Part shown: piece by piece, positions 35,596 to 44,740 of the stretch
How positions within the stretch are numbered: position 1 is the first letter of the stretch
Layout: each line of letters begins with the position of its first letter
NCBI GenBank assembly: GCA_023251455.1
Contig: JAHEYT010000031.1
Coordinates: forward strand, 59,735-123,734
Source of the DNA: Bacteroidota bacterium
Lineage (GTDB): Bacteria > Bacteroidota > Bacteroidia > Bacteroidales > Prolixibacteraceae
DNA length: 64,000 nucleotides
Direction of reading: 5' to 3'
Translations under genes and position numbers: made by a program
Notes under the pieces: generated by a model
What the model was told of the DNA's origin: nothing
The model's input: the letters and a program-made list of their open reading frames with translations, nothing else
Database searches by the model: none

Positions 35596-36546
35596 TTATC
35601 CTTTTCTCGGTCTCTTGTTGTGGAGATAAACGATTTGACCAACAGCTGGCTGATCTCCTTCATCCATACGGTTTCTGCGAAGTAATGGCCTTAATTTTAG
35701 TCCGTAGCGCTGGGCAATGTAATGCATGGTGTCGCCATTTTCGGTAACATGCTGTTTGTGCTGTTTGTTGGCTTTTTTGTATTTAGCCTGAATATAGAGA
35801 ATCTCATTTGGTTTGGGTTGTCTGCCTTTTCCGAAATCGTTATAAGTATATAATTCCCAATCTTTTAATTTGTAGCGTTTAGTGAGATTTTCGTAGGTGT
35901 CGCCTTCCTGCACAACAATTGAACGCAGGCCGTTTCTCATTTCAATTTTGCGCGATACAGTCGCTTTTGCCATGGTCGATTTTGTTGGCAAAGGCCTTTC
36001 CACTTCTTGTTTGACCGAGGCCAATTGGCGGTTGTCGCCATATTCGTCGTAAATATAGAGCTTGAAATCTTCAATAATTTTAATCAGTCGTTCAGGATAG
36101 GTCGGATCCGTTGCATAACCGGCTTGTTTCAATCCACGGGCCCAGGCAGTATAATCTTTCGGATCGAGTTGAAAAAGAAAACTGTATCTGCTTCCTGCCA
36201 TCAGGAAATTACTGTGATCGATATAGGAAGCTTCCGCATGGGCATATTTGCGGAAACACTCGCCTTTGGCATCATCGTCGTGATATATTTTTTTGCCTTT
36301 CCACTCAGCTTTGCATTTAATTCCGAAATGGTTATTTCCTTCGGTCGCTAACCGGCTGTTCCCGTTTTGCGACTCCCAGCAACCCTGAGCGAGTGTGATG
36401 CTGGCCGGAATACCGCTTCGTTCCATCTCAGAAATGGCTAATTTGTAGAACTTTTGAATGTATTCTTCACGGGCAACTTGCTTTTGTTGAGCAAAGCCTA
36501 ATGTAACTGCAATCAGTGCAATAAAGAGTAATGTATATTTGATCAT
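35596..36546 (-). CDS. Secreted glucosaminidase with LysM domains
   Basis: Peptidoglycan hydrolase of 316 aa. A signal peptide (residues 1-19, ending GFAQ) is followed by a glucosaminidase domain (about 25-165) with MERSGIPASITLAQGCWESQ (catalytic Glu) and GNNHFGIKCKAEW. A LysM-like repeat lies at about 210-255 (VVQEGDTYENLTKRYKLKDWEL) and another at 265-310 (VTENGDTMHYIAQRYGLKLRPL). It cuts the glycan chains of peptidoglycan in the periplasm, probably for growth or separation. Confidence 0.93.
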   Translation of the reverse strand: MIKYTLLFIALIAVTLGFAQQKQVAREEYIQKFYKLAISEMERSGIPASITLAQGCWESQNGNSRLATEGNNHFGIKCKAEWKGKKIYHDDDAKGECFRKYAHAEASYIDHSNFLMAGSRYSFLFQLDPKDYTAWARGLKQAGYATDPTYPERLIKIIEDFKLYIYDEYGDNRQLASVKQEVERPLPTKSTMAKATVSRKIEMRNGLRSIVVQEGDTYENLTKRYKLKDWELYTYNDFGKGRQPKPNEILYIQAKYKKANKQHKQHVTENGDTMHYIAQRYGLKLRPLLRRNRMDEGDQPAVGQIVYLHNKRPRKG

Positions 36547-36746
36547 AACAATTGGTTGGTCTGTTTCACAAAAATAAGAAAATGTTGCAAGTTCGGATCA
36601 TTGTCAAATAACAAGTATTAACGTACATTTGGGCAAAACGTTTATTTATGAAACGAACATGTTGTTGGAAACACAAACACCATCGAGAATAAATTATTAA
36701 CAACTTGTGAGTTTCATCAGACAATTAAAAAACAAATCATTTACTG

Positions 36747-37226
36747 ATGAAAACGACTGAAATCAGAATTGTAGTACACGAATTTGAAAATATTGGCGAA
36801 TTGCCTGTAAATGATCAGAATTTACTGTTGGAGGCCAGACGAATTACGGGGCAGGCTTATGCTCCTTATTCCGGATTTCATGTCGGGGCTGCCGTTTTGC
36901 TTGAAAACGGATTAATTGTTTCCGGAAATAATCAGGAGAATTCTGCTTATCCTTCAGGTTTATGTGCCGAAAGGGTTGCTTTGTTTTATGCCAATGCCAA
37001 TTATCCTGATTCAGGAGTAAAAACAATTGCGATTTCTGCAGCTAAAAAGGGAGTTTTGGTAAACGAACCGGTAAAGCCTTGTGGCTCATGTCGTCAGGCT
37101 TTAGCTGAAACGGAAGTGAGGTTTAAAACCCCAATCCGGATTATTCTTGATGGCCAGGATTCCATTCTGGTTTTGAATGGTGTAGAAAGTCTGCTGCCAT
37201 TAAGCTTTTCGAAAAAAGCGCTTTAG
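36747..37226 (+). CDS. cdd: Cytidine deaminase
   Basis: Homotetrameric zinc cytidine deaminase of 159 aa for pyrimidine salvage. Zinc and catalytic motifs are NSAYPSGLCAERVALF (first Cys and catalytic Glu; the usual TxCAE) and PCGSCRQALAE (two Cys). YAPYSGFHVGAAVLLENG is the substrate segment. The N-terminal 20 residues are longer than in the E. coli-independent small class but common in Bacteroidota. Followed by a terminator. Confidence 0.95.
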   Translation: MKTTEIRIVVHEFENIGELPVNDQNLLLEARRITGQAYAPYSGFHVGAAVLLENGLIVSGNNQENSAYPSGLCAERVALFYANANYPDSGVKTIAISAAKKGVLVNEPVKPCGSCRQALAETEVRFKTPIRIILDGQDSILVLNGVESLLPLSFSKKAL

Positions 37227-37240
37227 CAGCTATTTATAAA

Positions 37241-37277
37241 AAACTCATCCGGTGACTCGAAGTCATCGGATGAGTTT
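37241..37277. terminator. Bidirectional terminator
   Basis: AAACTCATCCGGTGACT and AGTCATCGGATGAGTTT around CGA, between the convergent cdd and hsp20 genes. A-run upstream and T-run downstream on both strands. Confidence 0.85.
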
Positions 37278-37301
37278 AACTAAAACAAGCCATTCAGGAG
37301 C

Positions 37302-37733
37302 TTATTGGATTTCAATCTGACGCGACCAATTTTCTTTGTATTCCATTTTCTTCGGAAGTTCAACGGTCAGAATGCCGTTTTTGTGATTTGCTTTAATTTC
37401 AGCAATATCGACTTCTTTGGGCAGGGCAAACGAGCGCTGGAACGAAGAATACCTGAATTCAGAACGAACGACTTTCCCCTTTTCCTTTTCTTCCTTTTTG
37501 TCTTTCTTTTCAGAATAAACCAACAAGTAGTCGTTTTTCAGATCAATTTTGAAATCTTCTTTTTCGAGGCCGGGAGCTGCAATTTCGATTTCAAACTTTT
37601 CGTTTGTTTCGTAAATATTTACTGCCGGAGTCGATTTCCATGCTCCTTCTTCAATGTAGTTTGGAAGTAAATTTCCATTGAAAAATTCATCAAATAAACC
37701 CGGTAAACTTCTGGTTTTAAATACTGGTAACAT
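37302..37733 (-). CDS. Hsp20/alpha-crystallin small heat-shock protein
   Basis: ATP-independent holdase chaperone of 143 aa. The alpha-crystallin domain runs from about residue 38 (TPAVNIYETNEKFEIEIAAP) to 132, with FQRSFALPKEVD and the NGILTVELPKK C-terminal signature (A/G-x-L...). It starts with the FDEFFNG region typical of Bacteroidota Hsp20. A purine-rich GGAGGAA precedes its ATG, more SD-like than most genes here. Confidence 0.95.
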   Translation of the reverse strand: MLPVFKTRSLPGLFDEFFNGNLLPNYIEEGAWKSTPAVNIYETNEKFEIEIAAPGLEKEDFKIDLKNDYLLVYSEKKDKKEEKEKGKVVRSEFRYSSFQRSFALPKEVDIAEIKANHKNGILTVELPKKMEYKENWSRQIEIQ

Positions 37734-38010
37734 AGTTTAATTCCTCCATTTTTAGTTATACATGATTATTTTTTCTTGTTTTCATATAGCATATTTCAAA
37801 CAGAATGCCATTGGTTATGTGATTGATTAATAGTGTCATAAAGTCATTTTCGATGTCAAATTTTCTATTTCTTAAATATTCTGAATGACAATTTTTCCGG
37901 AAAAGGAGAAATTGAAGTTTTAGGATTGGAATCTGGTCAAACAAAGCGTTAAGAAAAAGACTAAAAACACTTTTTCTCAGAAAAAATTGGATTGCGTTCA
38001 CTAAAAATCC

Positions 38011-38018
38011 TACATTTG
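38011..38018 (+). promoter_or_regulatory. Promoter of the riboswitch transcript
   Basis: TACATTTG matches TAnnTTTG and ends 16 nt before the riboswitch. A TTGG lies 20 nt upstream (37987-37990) as a candidate -33 element. The DNA from 37734 to here otherwise shows nothing recognisable. Confidence 0.6.
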
Positions 38019-38033
38019 TCCCATCAATTTACG

Positions 38034-38126
38034 CAATGGGGTGCCTTCCCGACGAAAGTCGGGGTAATTACAGGCTGAGATCACACCCACCGAACCTGAT
38101 ACAGGTAATGCTGGCGAAGGGATGGC
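38034..38126 (+). promoter_or_regulatory. TPP (THI-box) riboswitch
   Basis: Classic thiamine pyrophosphate aptamer: GGGGTGCC at the 5' side, the conserved CAGGCTGAGATCACACCC and ACCGAACCTGATACAGGTAA segments, TAATGCTGGCGAAGGGA at the 3' side, and an optional P3a hairpin CCCGACGAAAGTCGGG. It lies 50 bp before a TonB receptor gene, so receptor expression is expected to fall when TPP is abundant. Confidence 0.96.
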
Positions 38127-38179
38127 GAAAGGGAATTACTTGCCTCATTGGTTATTTATTAACCATTTAAAAAACAAGA

Positions 38180-40624
38180 ATGAAACGGATTTATTTGACA
38201 TTGCTTTTGCAATGCCTCGTATTTTGGGGATTTGCCCAATTTACACTGAAAGGAACTGTGAAAAATGAAACAGGCGAGCAGCTCATTGGCGCCAACCTGA
38301 TGATTTCAAACGGATTTAATGGAACTACGACTGATGTAAACGGTGCTTATCGGTTTAAAAACCTGAAGGCTGGAGTTTATCAGTTGACGGTTTCATACAT
38401 CGGGTACGAAAAACAAACGAAAGAAGTAAAATTAAAGGAAGATCAGACCATTGACCTTGTGTTGAAACAGGACAATATTCTGGCTGAAGAAGTTCTGGTA
38501 TCGGCCACACGGGCTAAGGAAAAGACTCCGGTGGCTTTTACTACCGTCGAAAAATCGGAAATCAGGGATAACAATATGGGACAGGACATTCCGTATTTGC
38601 TCGGATTGACTCCTTCTTTTGTGACCACTTCTGACGCCGGAACTGGTGTGGGTTACACCAATTTCAGGATTCGGGGAACCGACCTGAACCGTATTAATGT
38701 AACGGTAAATGGCATTCCAATGAACGATGCCGAATCGCACGGAACCTGGTGGGTCGATATTCCGGACATTGCTTCGTCAACCGATAATATTCAGGTGCAG
38801 CGCGGTGTGGGAACTTCAACCAATGGAGCAGCTGCTTTCGGAGCAACCATCAATTTGCAAACTACAACCATCAACAAAGACGCTTTTGCTGAATACAGCT
38901 CGTCTGCCGGATCTTTCGGAACCCTGAAAAATTCGATTGGCGTTGGCACTGGCTTGCTTAAAGGAAAATTCACCTTCGATGCCCGTTTGTCTAAAGTCAG
39001 TTCCGATGGTTTTATCGATCGTGCTGCGTCCGACCTGAAATCATTTTTTGTTTCCGGAGGATATTTTACTGAAAATACTATTCTGAAAGTGAATATTTTT
39101 TCAGGATTAGAAGATACCTACCAGGCCTGGAACGGCGTGCCTTCGGTTCGCCTGAATAACGATTTGGCAGGAATGCAGCGTTATGCCGATCATTGGCTTT
39201 ATTCGCAGAAACAGGTGGACGAAATGATTGCATCCGACAGCCGGACGTACAACTTGTACACCTATAAGAACGAAATTGATCATTACCAGCAGGATCATTA
39301 TCAAGCGCTGTTCTCGCACAAGTTGTCGGAGTCGTTCAATGTAAATGCCAGCTTGTTTTATACTGCCGGTAATGGTTATTACGAGCAATACAAGGAAGAC
39401 CAGAAATTGGCTGATTACCAGATTACTCAACCTGTAATTGGCGGCGAGACCATCAAAGAGTCTGATTTGATTCGCCGGAAATGGCTCGATAATGATTTTT
39501 TTGGAGCGACATTCTCGGCCACGCGCAAACAGGAAACCAACGAATTTACTTTTGGTGGAGGCTATAACGTGTACGACGGAAATCACTTCGGCAATGTAAT
39601 CTGGGCCCGGAATGCAGGAGATTCTGAATTGGATCATGAATGGTATCGTGGAATTGGTTTGAAGAAAGATTTCAATGTATTTGCTAAATACAACTACGAA
39701 CTGGCAGAGAACCTGAACCTGTTTGCCGATTTTCGGTTCCGTAAAATCGACTATACGATTGATGGTCTGGACGATGATTTGCGCGATCTGGCTCAATCAC
39801 ACAAATTTGAGTTCTTCAACCCGAAAGTGGGTGTTTTTTACCAGTTGAGCGAAAAACAAAGCTTGTATGCCAACTTTGCCCGTGCCAACCGTGAACCCAA
39901 TCGCGATAATTATGTGGATGCCGATCCAAAAGGAAAACAGCCAACTTTCGAAACCTTGAACGACTTCGAATTGGGTTACAAATACAACACTTCGCGCCTG
40001 GCATTGGGAGTGAACGCGTACTTTATGTCGTACCAAAATCAGTTAATCCTGACCGGCGAAATCAATGATGTGGGTGCGCCAATCATGACCAATGTCGACA
40101 ACAGTTACCGCGCCGGACTGGAATTGATGGCCGGAATGAAACTGGCTGAAAAACTGAAATGGGACGTAAATGTGACCCTCAGCAAAAATAAGATAAAGGA
40201 TTTTACCGATTATGTGGATGATTGGGACAATGGCGGCCAAATTGCAACCAAACTGGGCACCACCGATCTGGCTTTCTCTCCTGAAGTGATTGCCAACAGC
40301 CAGTTGAGTTGGATTGCTGCCAGAGGTTTGAACATCAGTTTGCAGTCGTATTCCGTAAGCAAGCAGTACATCGACAATACATCGAGCAACGACCGGAAGT
40401 TGAATGGTTATTTGTTGAATAACCTGAAATTTACGTATCGCATTCCGCAGAAATTCGCCAAAGAATTTAATCTGCACCTGTTGGTAAATAATCTGTTTGA
40501 CACGAAATACGAAAACAATGCGTGGGTTTATTCTTACATGTTGGGTGGCGAACGTTTTGCTATGGACGGATATTTCCCTCAGGCCGGGATTAATTTCATG
40601 GCCGGATTAAATGTGAGATTTTAA
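38180..40624 (+). CDS. TonB-dependent receptor, probably for thiamine
   Basis: Outer-membrane receptor of 814 aa. A signal peptide (residues 1-20, ending GFAQ) is followed by a carboxypeptidase-regulatory-like domain (22 to about 105; FTLKGTVKNETGEQLIGANL), a plug domain (about 112-230; RGTDLNRINVTVNGIPMND), and a 22-strand barrel ending ...GLNVRF. The TPP riboswitch upstream indicates that the cargo is thiamine or a precursor, as known for OMthi receptors of Bacteroidetes. No inner-membrane PnuT-type partner lies downstream in the window, so the transporter must be elsewhere. Confidence 0.93.
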   Translation: MKRIYLTLLLQCLVFWGFAQFTLKGTVKNETGEQLIGANLMISNGFNGTTTDVNGAYRFKNLKAGVYQLTVSYIGYEKQTKEVKLKEDQTIDLVLKQDNILAEEVLVSATRAKEKTPVAFTTVEKSEIRDNNMGQDIPYLLGLTPSFVTTSDAGTGVGYTNFRIRGTDLNRINVTVNGIPMNDAESHGTWWVDIPDIASSTDNIQVQRGVGTSTNGAAAFGATINLQTTTINKDAFAEYSSSAGSFGTLKNSIGVGTGLLKGKFTFDARLSKVSSDGFIDRAASDLKSFFVSGGYFTENTILKVNIFSGLEDTYQAWNGVPSVRLNNDLAGMQRYADHWLYSQKQVDEMIASDSRTYNLYTYKNEIDHYQQDHYQALFSHKLSESFNVNASLFYTAGNGYYEQYKEDQKLADYQITQPVIGGETIKESDLIRRKWLDNDFFGATFSATRKQETNEFTFGGGYNVYDGNHFGNVIWARNAGDSELDHEWYRGIGLKKDFNVFAKYNYELAENLNLFADFRFRKIDYTIDGLDDDLRDLAQSHKFEFFNPKVGVFYQLSEKQSLYANFARANREPNRDNYVDADPKGKQPTFETLNDFELGYKYNTSRLALGVNAYFMSYQNQLILTGEINDVGAPIMTNVDNSYRAGLELMAGMKLAEKLKWDVNVTLSKNKIKDFTDYVDDWDNGGQIATKLGTTDLAFSPEVIANSQLSWIAARGLNISLQSYSVSKQYIDNTSSNDRKLNGYLLNNLKFTYRIPQKFAKEFNLHLLVNNLFDTKYENNAWVYSYMLGGERFAMDGYFPQAGINFMAGLNVRF

Positions 40625-40634
40625 GTGATCAGTT

Positions 40635-40673
40635 TTCAGTCGCAGTGGACAGAATTTGTTGGCTGCGACTGAA
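40635..40673. repeat. Intergenic hairpin (CAGTCGCAG type)
   Basis: TTCAGTCGCAG pairs with CTGCGACTGAA across 17 nt. Related degenerate words (TCACAGT, CAACTGCGACTGAACACTGA) occur at 42800-42900 and 44640-44740, so it is likely a dispersed repeat that may double as a terminator. Confidence 0.5.
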
Positions 40674-40694
40674 TATTTACCTGGCGGTGCGTTG

Positions 40695-41414
40695 CTACAA
40701 TCCCATTAGCTTCAGTCCAGTGTTTTGTATTTCTTCTGCCGTTTTTCCATTTCCGTTTCCACTATTTATGAAGTAATAAATTTTGAGGTTTCTGTTCTTA
40801 ATCCCAACATACCTGGTAACTGTTTTTTTGTTGTCGTAAGAGCTGCCTTGCTTCGTGGTAACCGGAATTTCAAGTTTCTGAGCGAGTGCAAGAGAAATTT
40901 CTAAATTATCATCATTGCCTCTATAGTCAGTAAAGATTGCTGCACTCTTTTTACCATTATCAAGATTAATAACAAATGCAATGTCACAACTTTTAATACC
41001 CCGGGCTTTCCATGCCGGACTTAAAGTGATATATGGTATTGTTTCGGCGTCGGCATATTTGGCATAACTACTATCGGGTTGGGTTTTATTGTATGGGGTT
41101 GTTTGTGATACAAAGTAACCATCTGCTTGAATATAGCCTGCATACAGATTACTGTTTTTGATTCGCTTTTTAGCAATTCCATATCCTCTTCCTTTCTCAA
41201 ATTTATTATTTAAGGCTTCCTCTTTCGTTATGCCGCCGTTTAAATTGTGCAAAAATCCCTCGTTGTTTGGATGGTAAGCATGTCGTGCTCCGTCCAGATT
41301 TAGTGCCAGGTTGTTAGTCTGAAATGTGTGTGTGGTGTCAATTTTAGCCGATTGTGCTAACGATAGGTTAATTGACAATACAAAACCCGAAATTAAAAGC
41401 ATCATGTTTTTCAT
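40695..41414 (-). CDS. Secreted GH75-like (chitosanase-type) protein
   Basis: A 239-aa protein with a signal peptide (1 to about 20, ending LSLAQ). From about residue 95 it resembles glycoside hydrolase family 75: GYFVSQT, DAETIPYITLSPAWKARGIK, SCDIAFVIN..GKKSAAIFTD, and DNLEISLALAQKLEIP. In family 75 an Asp in the ADAET region and a downstream Glu act in chitosan hydrolysis; acidic residues are present at both places here. The N-terminal 75 residues (ALNLDGARHAYHPNNEGF) are of unknown role. Function by similarity only. Confidence 0.6.
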   Translation of the reverse strand: MKNMMLLISGFVLSINLSLAQSAKIDTTHTFQTNNLALNLDGARHAYHPNNEGFLHNLNGGITKEEALNNKFEKGRGYGIAKKRIKNSNLYAGYIQADGYFVSQTTPYNKTQPDSSYAKYADAETIPYITLSPAWKARGIKSCDIAFVINLDNGKKSAAIFTDYRGNDDNLEISLALAQKLEIPVTTKQGSSYDNKKTVTRYVGIKNRNLKIYYFINSGNGNGKTAEEIQNTGLKLMGL

Positions 41415-41668
41415 AGTGAAGTTTTTTTAGTTTGCCTACTTTATCGCTATTGCTGTTTCGGCTTTTGGTTATGGATTGTTGTAAAGATTGGATAACATTT
41501 GGCGGGGATAAAAAGTTGAGGAGGTGAGCAACTTAGGTTCACGTGCGCGGATTTCAGGGGATGCCGGAGGCAATGAATGTTTATAGAAAGTCAGGGGGAG
41601 ATGTTTGTACGACCCCAACCGGGGTGAGTGCTTTTAAAAATTTGGCAATAAATTATTCCGGGTGTTTA

Positions 41669-42796
41669 TTAAATAAACGTCAGCAAATATCCCAGAATTG
41701 AGCCTCCCAAAACAACAAATGCAGAGTTAACTTTCTTCAATCCAAAAACAATTGAGGAGCTTGCCAGGGCAATCGAAATAGTTCGCCAGTCGGTAATGGT
41801 TTCTTTACCCATGGCATAACAAACGGAGATAATGATTGCCACGGAAGCCACGTTTACAGCATCAAGGAACGCCGAAAACTGACTGGAGTTGCGCATTTTT
41901 TTCACCAAAGGGTTGAGCAATGCGACAAAAATAAAGGATGGCAGGAAAATTCCGATGGTTGAAACGACAGCGCCAGTCAAGCCGTTGATTTGATATCCGA
42001 CAAATGTTACTGACGAAAAAAGGGGACCAGGGGTAAACTGCCCGACAGCAATGGCATCAATTAATTGTTGGCGCGATAAGATTCCGGTTGAAACAAGTTC
42101 GGTGTCGAGAAATGCAAATAACACATAGCCGCTGCCATAAAGTATTGCTCCGATTTTCAGGAAAATTAAAAACAGGTTTAAATTGGACGCTGCCAAAATT
42201 GATGTTCCGGGTATTTGAAGAAATGTGAAAGGGAAAATTTGCTTTATCGTACCCGATTTTCGTGTTCGGATGGAGTGGAGGAGTAAAGCAAGAAAACCTG
42301 CTCCAAACATCAGGTAAATTTCGTTGAAACTGAGTAGCGAAAAGATTAATACTGCAAACCCGATTGATGCCAGTTCGACTGATTTCAACGATTTTTTGGC
42401 CAATGGGTAGATTGCCCCAAGTATGATTGCAATAATCGCAGGTTTAATTCCGTAAACGAATGGCTGTATCTCTGGGAGTTGTCCATATGCCTTGTAAAGC
42501 CAGGCGAAGATGCCAGTTATGAGAACAGCAGGTAAAATGAAACACAACCCGGCAACAATTAGTCCTTTCCAACCAGCTCTTTCGTGACCGATGTGAATGG
42601 CCATTTCCGTGCTGTTTGGTCCGGGAATCAGGTTTGTGGCGCCAATCAGGTCGAGGAAATGTTGCTCGGTCATCCATTTCAGTTTGGCAACAATTTCGGC
42701 CCGCATCATGGCAATATGCGCCGCAGGCCCGCCGAAGCCTGTTATGCCAAGTTTTAGGAATACCCCGGCAACTTCACGCAGATTACTTTTGCTCAT
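41669..42796 (-). CDS. chrA: Chromate transporter ChrA (two CHR domains)
   Basis: Inner-membrane protein of 375 aa with two homologous halves. The first begins FLKLGITGFGGPAAHIAMM, with EQHFLDLIGATNLIPGPNSTEMAIHIG; the second holds FLKIGAILYGSGYVLFAFL and QLIDAIAVGQFTPGPLFSS. This two-domain form is the long-chain CHR family, which exports chromate in exchange with other ions. The gene is downstream of xseB by about 100 bp and may be read from its own promoter. Confidence 0.92.
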   Translation of the reverse strand: MSKSNLREVAGVFLKLGITGFGGPAAHIAMMRAEIVAKLKWMTEQHFLDLIGATNLIPGPNSTEMAIHIGHERAGWKGLIVAGLCFILPAVLITGIFAWLYKAYGQLPEIQPFVYGIKPAIIAIILGAIYPLAKKSLKSVELASIGFAVLIFSLLSFNEIYLMFGAGFLALLLHSIRTRKSGTIKQIFPFTFLQIPGTSILAASNLNLFLIFLKIGAILYGSGYVLFAFLDTELVSTGILSRQQLIDAIAVGQFTPGPLFSSVTFVGYQINGLTGAVVSTIGIFLPSFIFVALLNPLVKKMRNSSQFSAFLDAVNVASVAIIISVCYAMGKETITDWRTISIALASSSIVFGLKKVNSAFVVLGGSILGYLLTFI

Positions 42797-42901
42797 TCCT
42801 TTAAAAAGTGTTCAGTGATCAGTCACAGTTGGCAATTCACATTCAGAGTTTGGTTACCCAAAACTGATTTCGGAGACTGAACACTGCAACAGTAAACTTT
42901 T

Positions 42902-43102
42902 TCATTGGTTCATTTCCTTCAGTATCTTCTCAACTTCTGCCTCGGTTTTGTGCAGTTTGTCTTTGCAAATGGTGATTAGTGCCGAAACCCGAGTTACTTG
43001 TTCTGCCAATTCATCTACGTCCAGTTCTTCATTTTCAATTTTTTCCAGAATCTCTTCGATTTCGGTAATTGCTTCTTTGTAAGTTACTTTTTTCGTTGCC
43101 AT
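42902..43102 (-). CDS. xseB: Exodeoxyribonuclease VII small subunit
   Basis: A 66-aa helical protein: TYKEAITEIEEILEKIENEELDVDELAEQV followed by RVSALITICKDKLHKTEAEVEKIL, the full XseB pattern. Several copies bind one XseA to form the single-strand-specific nuclease. It follows xseA by 75 bp; the gap holds a palindrome (43118-43135). Confidence 0.93.
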   Translation of the reverse strand: MATKKVTYKEAITEIEEILEKIENEELDVDELAEQVTRVSALITICKDKLHKTEAEVEKILKEMNQ

Positions 43103-43117
43103 TTCTTTTTTGTTAGC

Positions 43118-43135
43118 GACGCACGATCGTGCGTC
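43118..43135. repeat. Dispersed perfect palindrome
   Basis: GACGCACGATCGTGCGTC, self-complementary over 18 bp, followed by TGTAC. It belongs to the same class of short REP-like palindromes as that at 34020-34050 (GACGC...GCGTCTGTAC). Confidence 0.7.
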
Positions 43136-43177
43136 TGTACATTATAAAATAATATTATTCACCTTGAGATGAATGGT

Positions 43178-44632
43178 TTACTGATCGCTGAGTTTTTTAT
43201 TTTCCACTGTGCTTTCTACAGTTCCATCGCTCAGTCTCGTTTCGATCCGGTCGCCTATTTTTATCTGATTGATTGATTTTACAATCTTTCCATTCAGCAT
43301 GGTTAGTGAATAACCGCGTTTCAGAATGTTTTGCGGATCGACCAATCGAAGCTTTTCCTGAATGGAGTTCAGATTTTTCTTTTCAGCACGGATGGTTTCA
43401 ATGCTCCGGATTTTAGTCAGATTCTGGAATTGATTCAGCTGATTTTTGCACTTCAGCATCTGCTCGCGAAAAGTAAAGTTCAGTTTATTTCCTGACTGAT
43501 CGAGCAAATGGTTCTGTTGGGTAACAAAGCGGTTGGTTTTATTTTTGACATCAATCGTTAGCTGTTTCAATTCCGATTGTTGCCCTTTCAGGAATGTTTC
43601 TGTTCGGTTTTTAAGTTGAATCCGGGCGATGTTTAGCCGGTTTTGCTGAGTCACAATCATTTCATTCACCAGTTGATTTAGCTGATCGGCGGCATCGTTT
43701 AATCTGTCTTTATTCTGCTCAAGCTGCTCGTTCAAGAGCTCAATAAAATGATTTTCCAATTCGCTTAGTTGCTGTGAAAACTGCAATGCTCCTGAAATCA
43801 GGAACTCCGCAACGGCAGTAGGCGTTTTCATGCGGGTATGGGCTACCATGTCGATCACGGTGTCATCTTTGTCGTGCCCAATACCGGTAATGACCGGAAG
43901 TGGAAATTGCGCCACATTGAACGCCAGTTCGTACTGATCGAAACAGGCCAGGTCAATTTGCGCACCACCACCTCGAATGATGACTACTGCGTCAAACATT
44001 TCTTCATATTCGAAAATGAGATCAAGCGCGTTCATGATGCTTCGCGGGGCTTCGTTGCCTTGCATTACCGCCGGGAAAAGCTTGGTGTAAAATACAAACT
44101 GGTGTGGGTTGTTGTGCAACTGATCCAGAAAATCCTGCAACCCGGCAGCAGTGGGAGAGGAGATGATGGCAATCCGTTGCGGAACCATTGGTAATTCAAG
44201 TTCCTTGTTCATTTCAAATACCCCGTCGTCCTGAAGTTTTCGAATGATTTCGCGGCGTTGCCGGGCTAAATCACCCAAGGTATAAACCGGATCGATGTCG
44301 CGGATATTCAGGCTAAACCCAAACACTTCGTGGTATTCAACTTTCGCTTGAAGCAACACTTTTAAGCCTTCAGAAAATGCCTGTCCGGAAGTAGTCTCGA
44401 AGTAAGGTTTCAGCATCCGAAAAGTGTACGACCAGATGGTGGCACGGCAACGGGCAATCACAGTGTCGGTTCCGGCTTCAGTCTCAATCAGGTCGAGGTA
44501 ACAGTGGCCACTTCGATTCACGGTCATCTCGCTGATTTCGGCTTTCACCCATATAGGCATCGAAAAAGTGTCGTCTAGAGTACTTTTTACCTGTCGCTGT
44601 AATTCAAAAAGAGAAAGTTGCTGCTCGTTCAT
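43178..44632 (-). CDS. xseA: Exodeoxyribonuclease VII large subunit
   Basis: Cytosolic single-strand exonuclease subunit, 484 aa. An N-terminal OB-fold (FSMPIWVKAEISEMTVNRSGHCYLDL, about 1-110) precedes the catalytic region with RIAIISSPTAAGLQDFLDQL, VVIIRGGGAQIDLACFD and FPLPVITGIGHDKDDTVIDMVAH. A long coiled coil (300-430) and a C-terminal strand domain (PQNILKRGYSLTMLNGKIV) follow. Paired with xseB downstream. It acts in DNA repair. Confidence 0.96.
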   Translation of the reverse strand: MNEQQLSLFELQRQVKSTLDDTFSMPIWVKAEISEMTVNRSGHCYLDLIETEAGTDTVIARCRATIWSYTFRMLKPYFETTSGQAFSEGLKVLLQAKVEYHEVFGFSLNIRDIDPVYTLGDLARQRREIIRKLQDDGVFEMNKELELPMVPQRIAIISSPTAAGLQDFLDQLHNNPHQFVFYTKLFPAVMQGNEAPRSIMNALDLIFEYEEMFDAVVIIRGGGAQIDLACFDQYELAFNVAQFPLPVITGIGHDKDDTVIDMVAHTRMKTPTAVAEFLISGALQFSQQLSELENHFIELLNEQLEQNKDRLNDAADQLNQLVNEMIVTQQNRLNIARIQLKNRTETFLKGQQSELKQLTIDVKNKTNRFVTQQNHLLDQSGNKLNFTFREQMLKCKNQLNQFQNLTKIRSIETIRAEKKNLNSIQEKLRLVDPQNILKRGYSLTMLNGKIVKSINQIKIGDRIETRLSDGTVESTVENKKLSDQ

Positions 44633-44740
44633 TAAATAAGTTCAAAGTTTCAAGTTCCAAATTTCAAGAAGTGGTTGCCCATTGCATGACTCCAGTCTTC
44701 CTACTTTTACTGCCAACTGCGACTGAACACTGAGCCCTTT

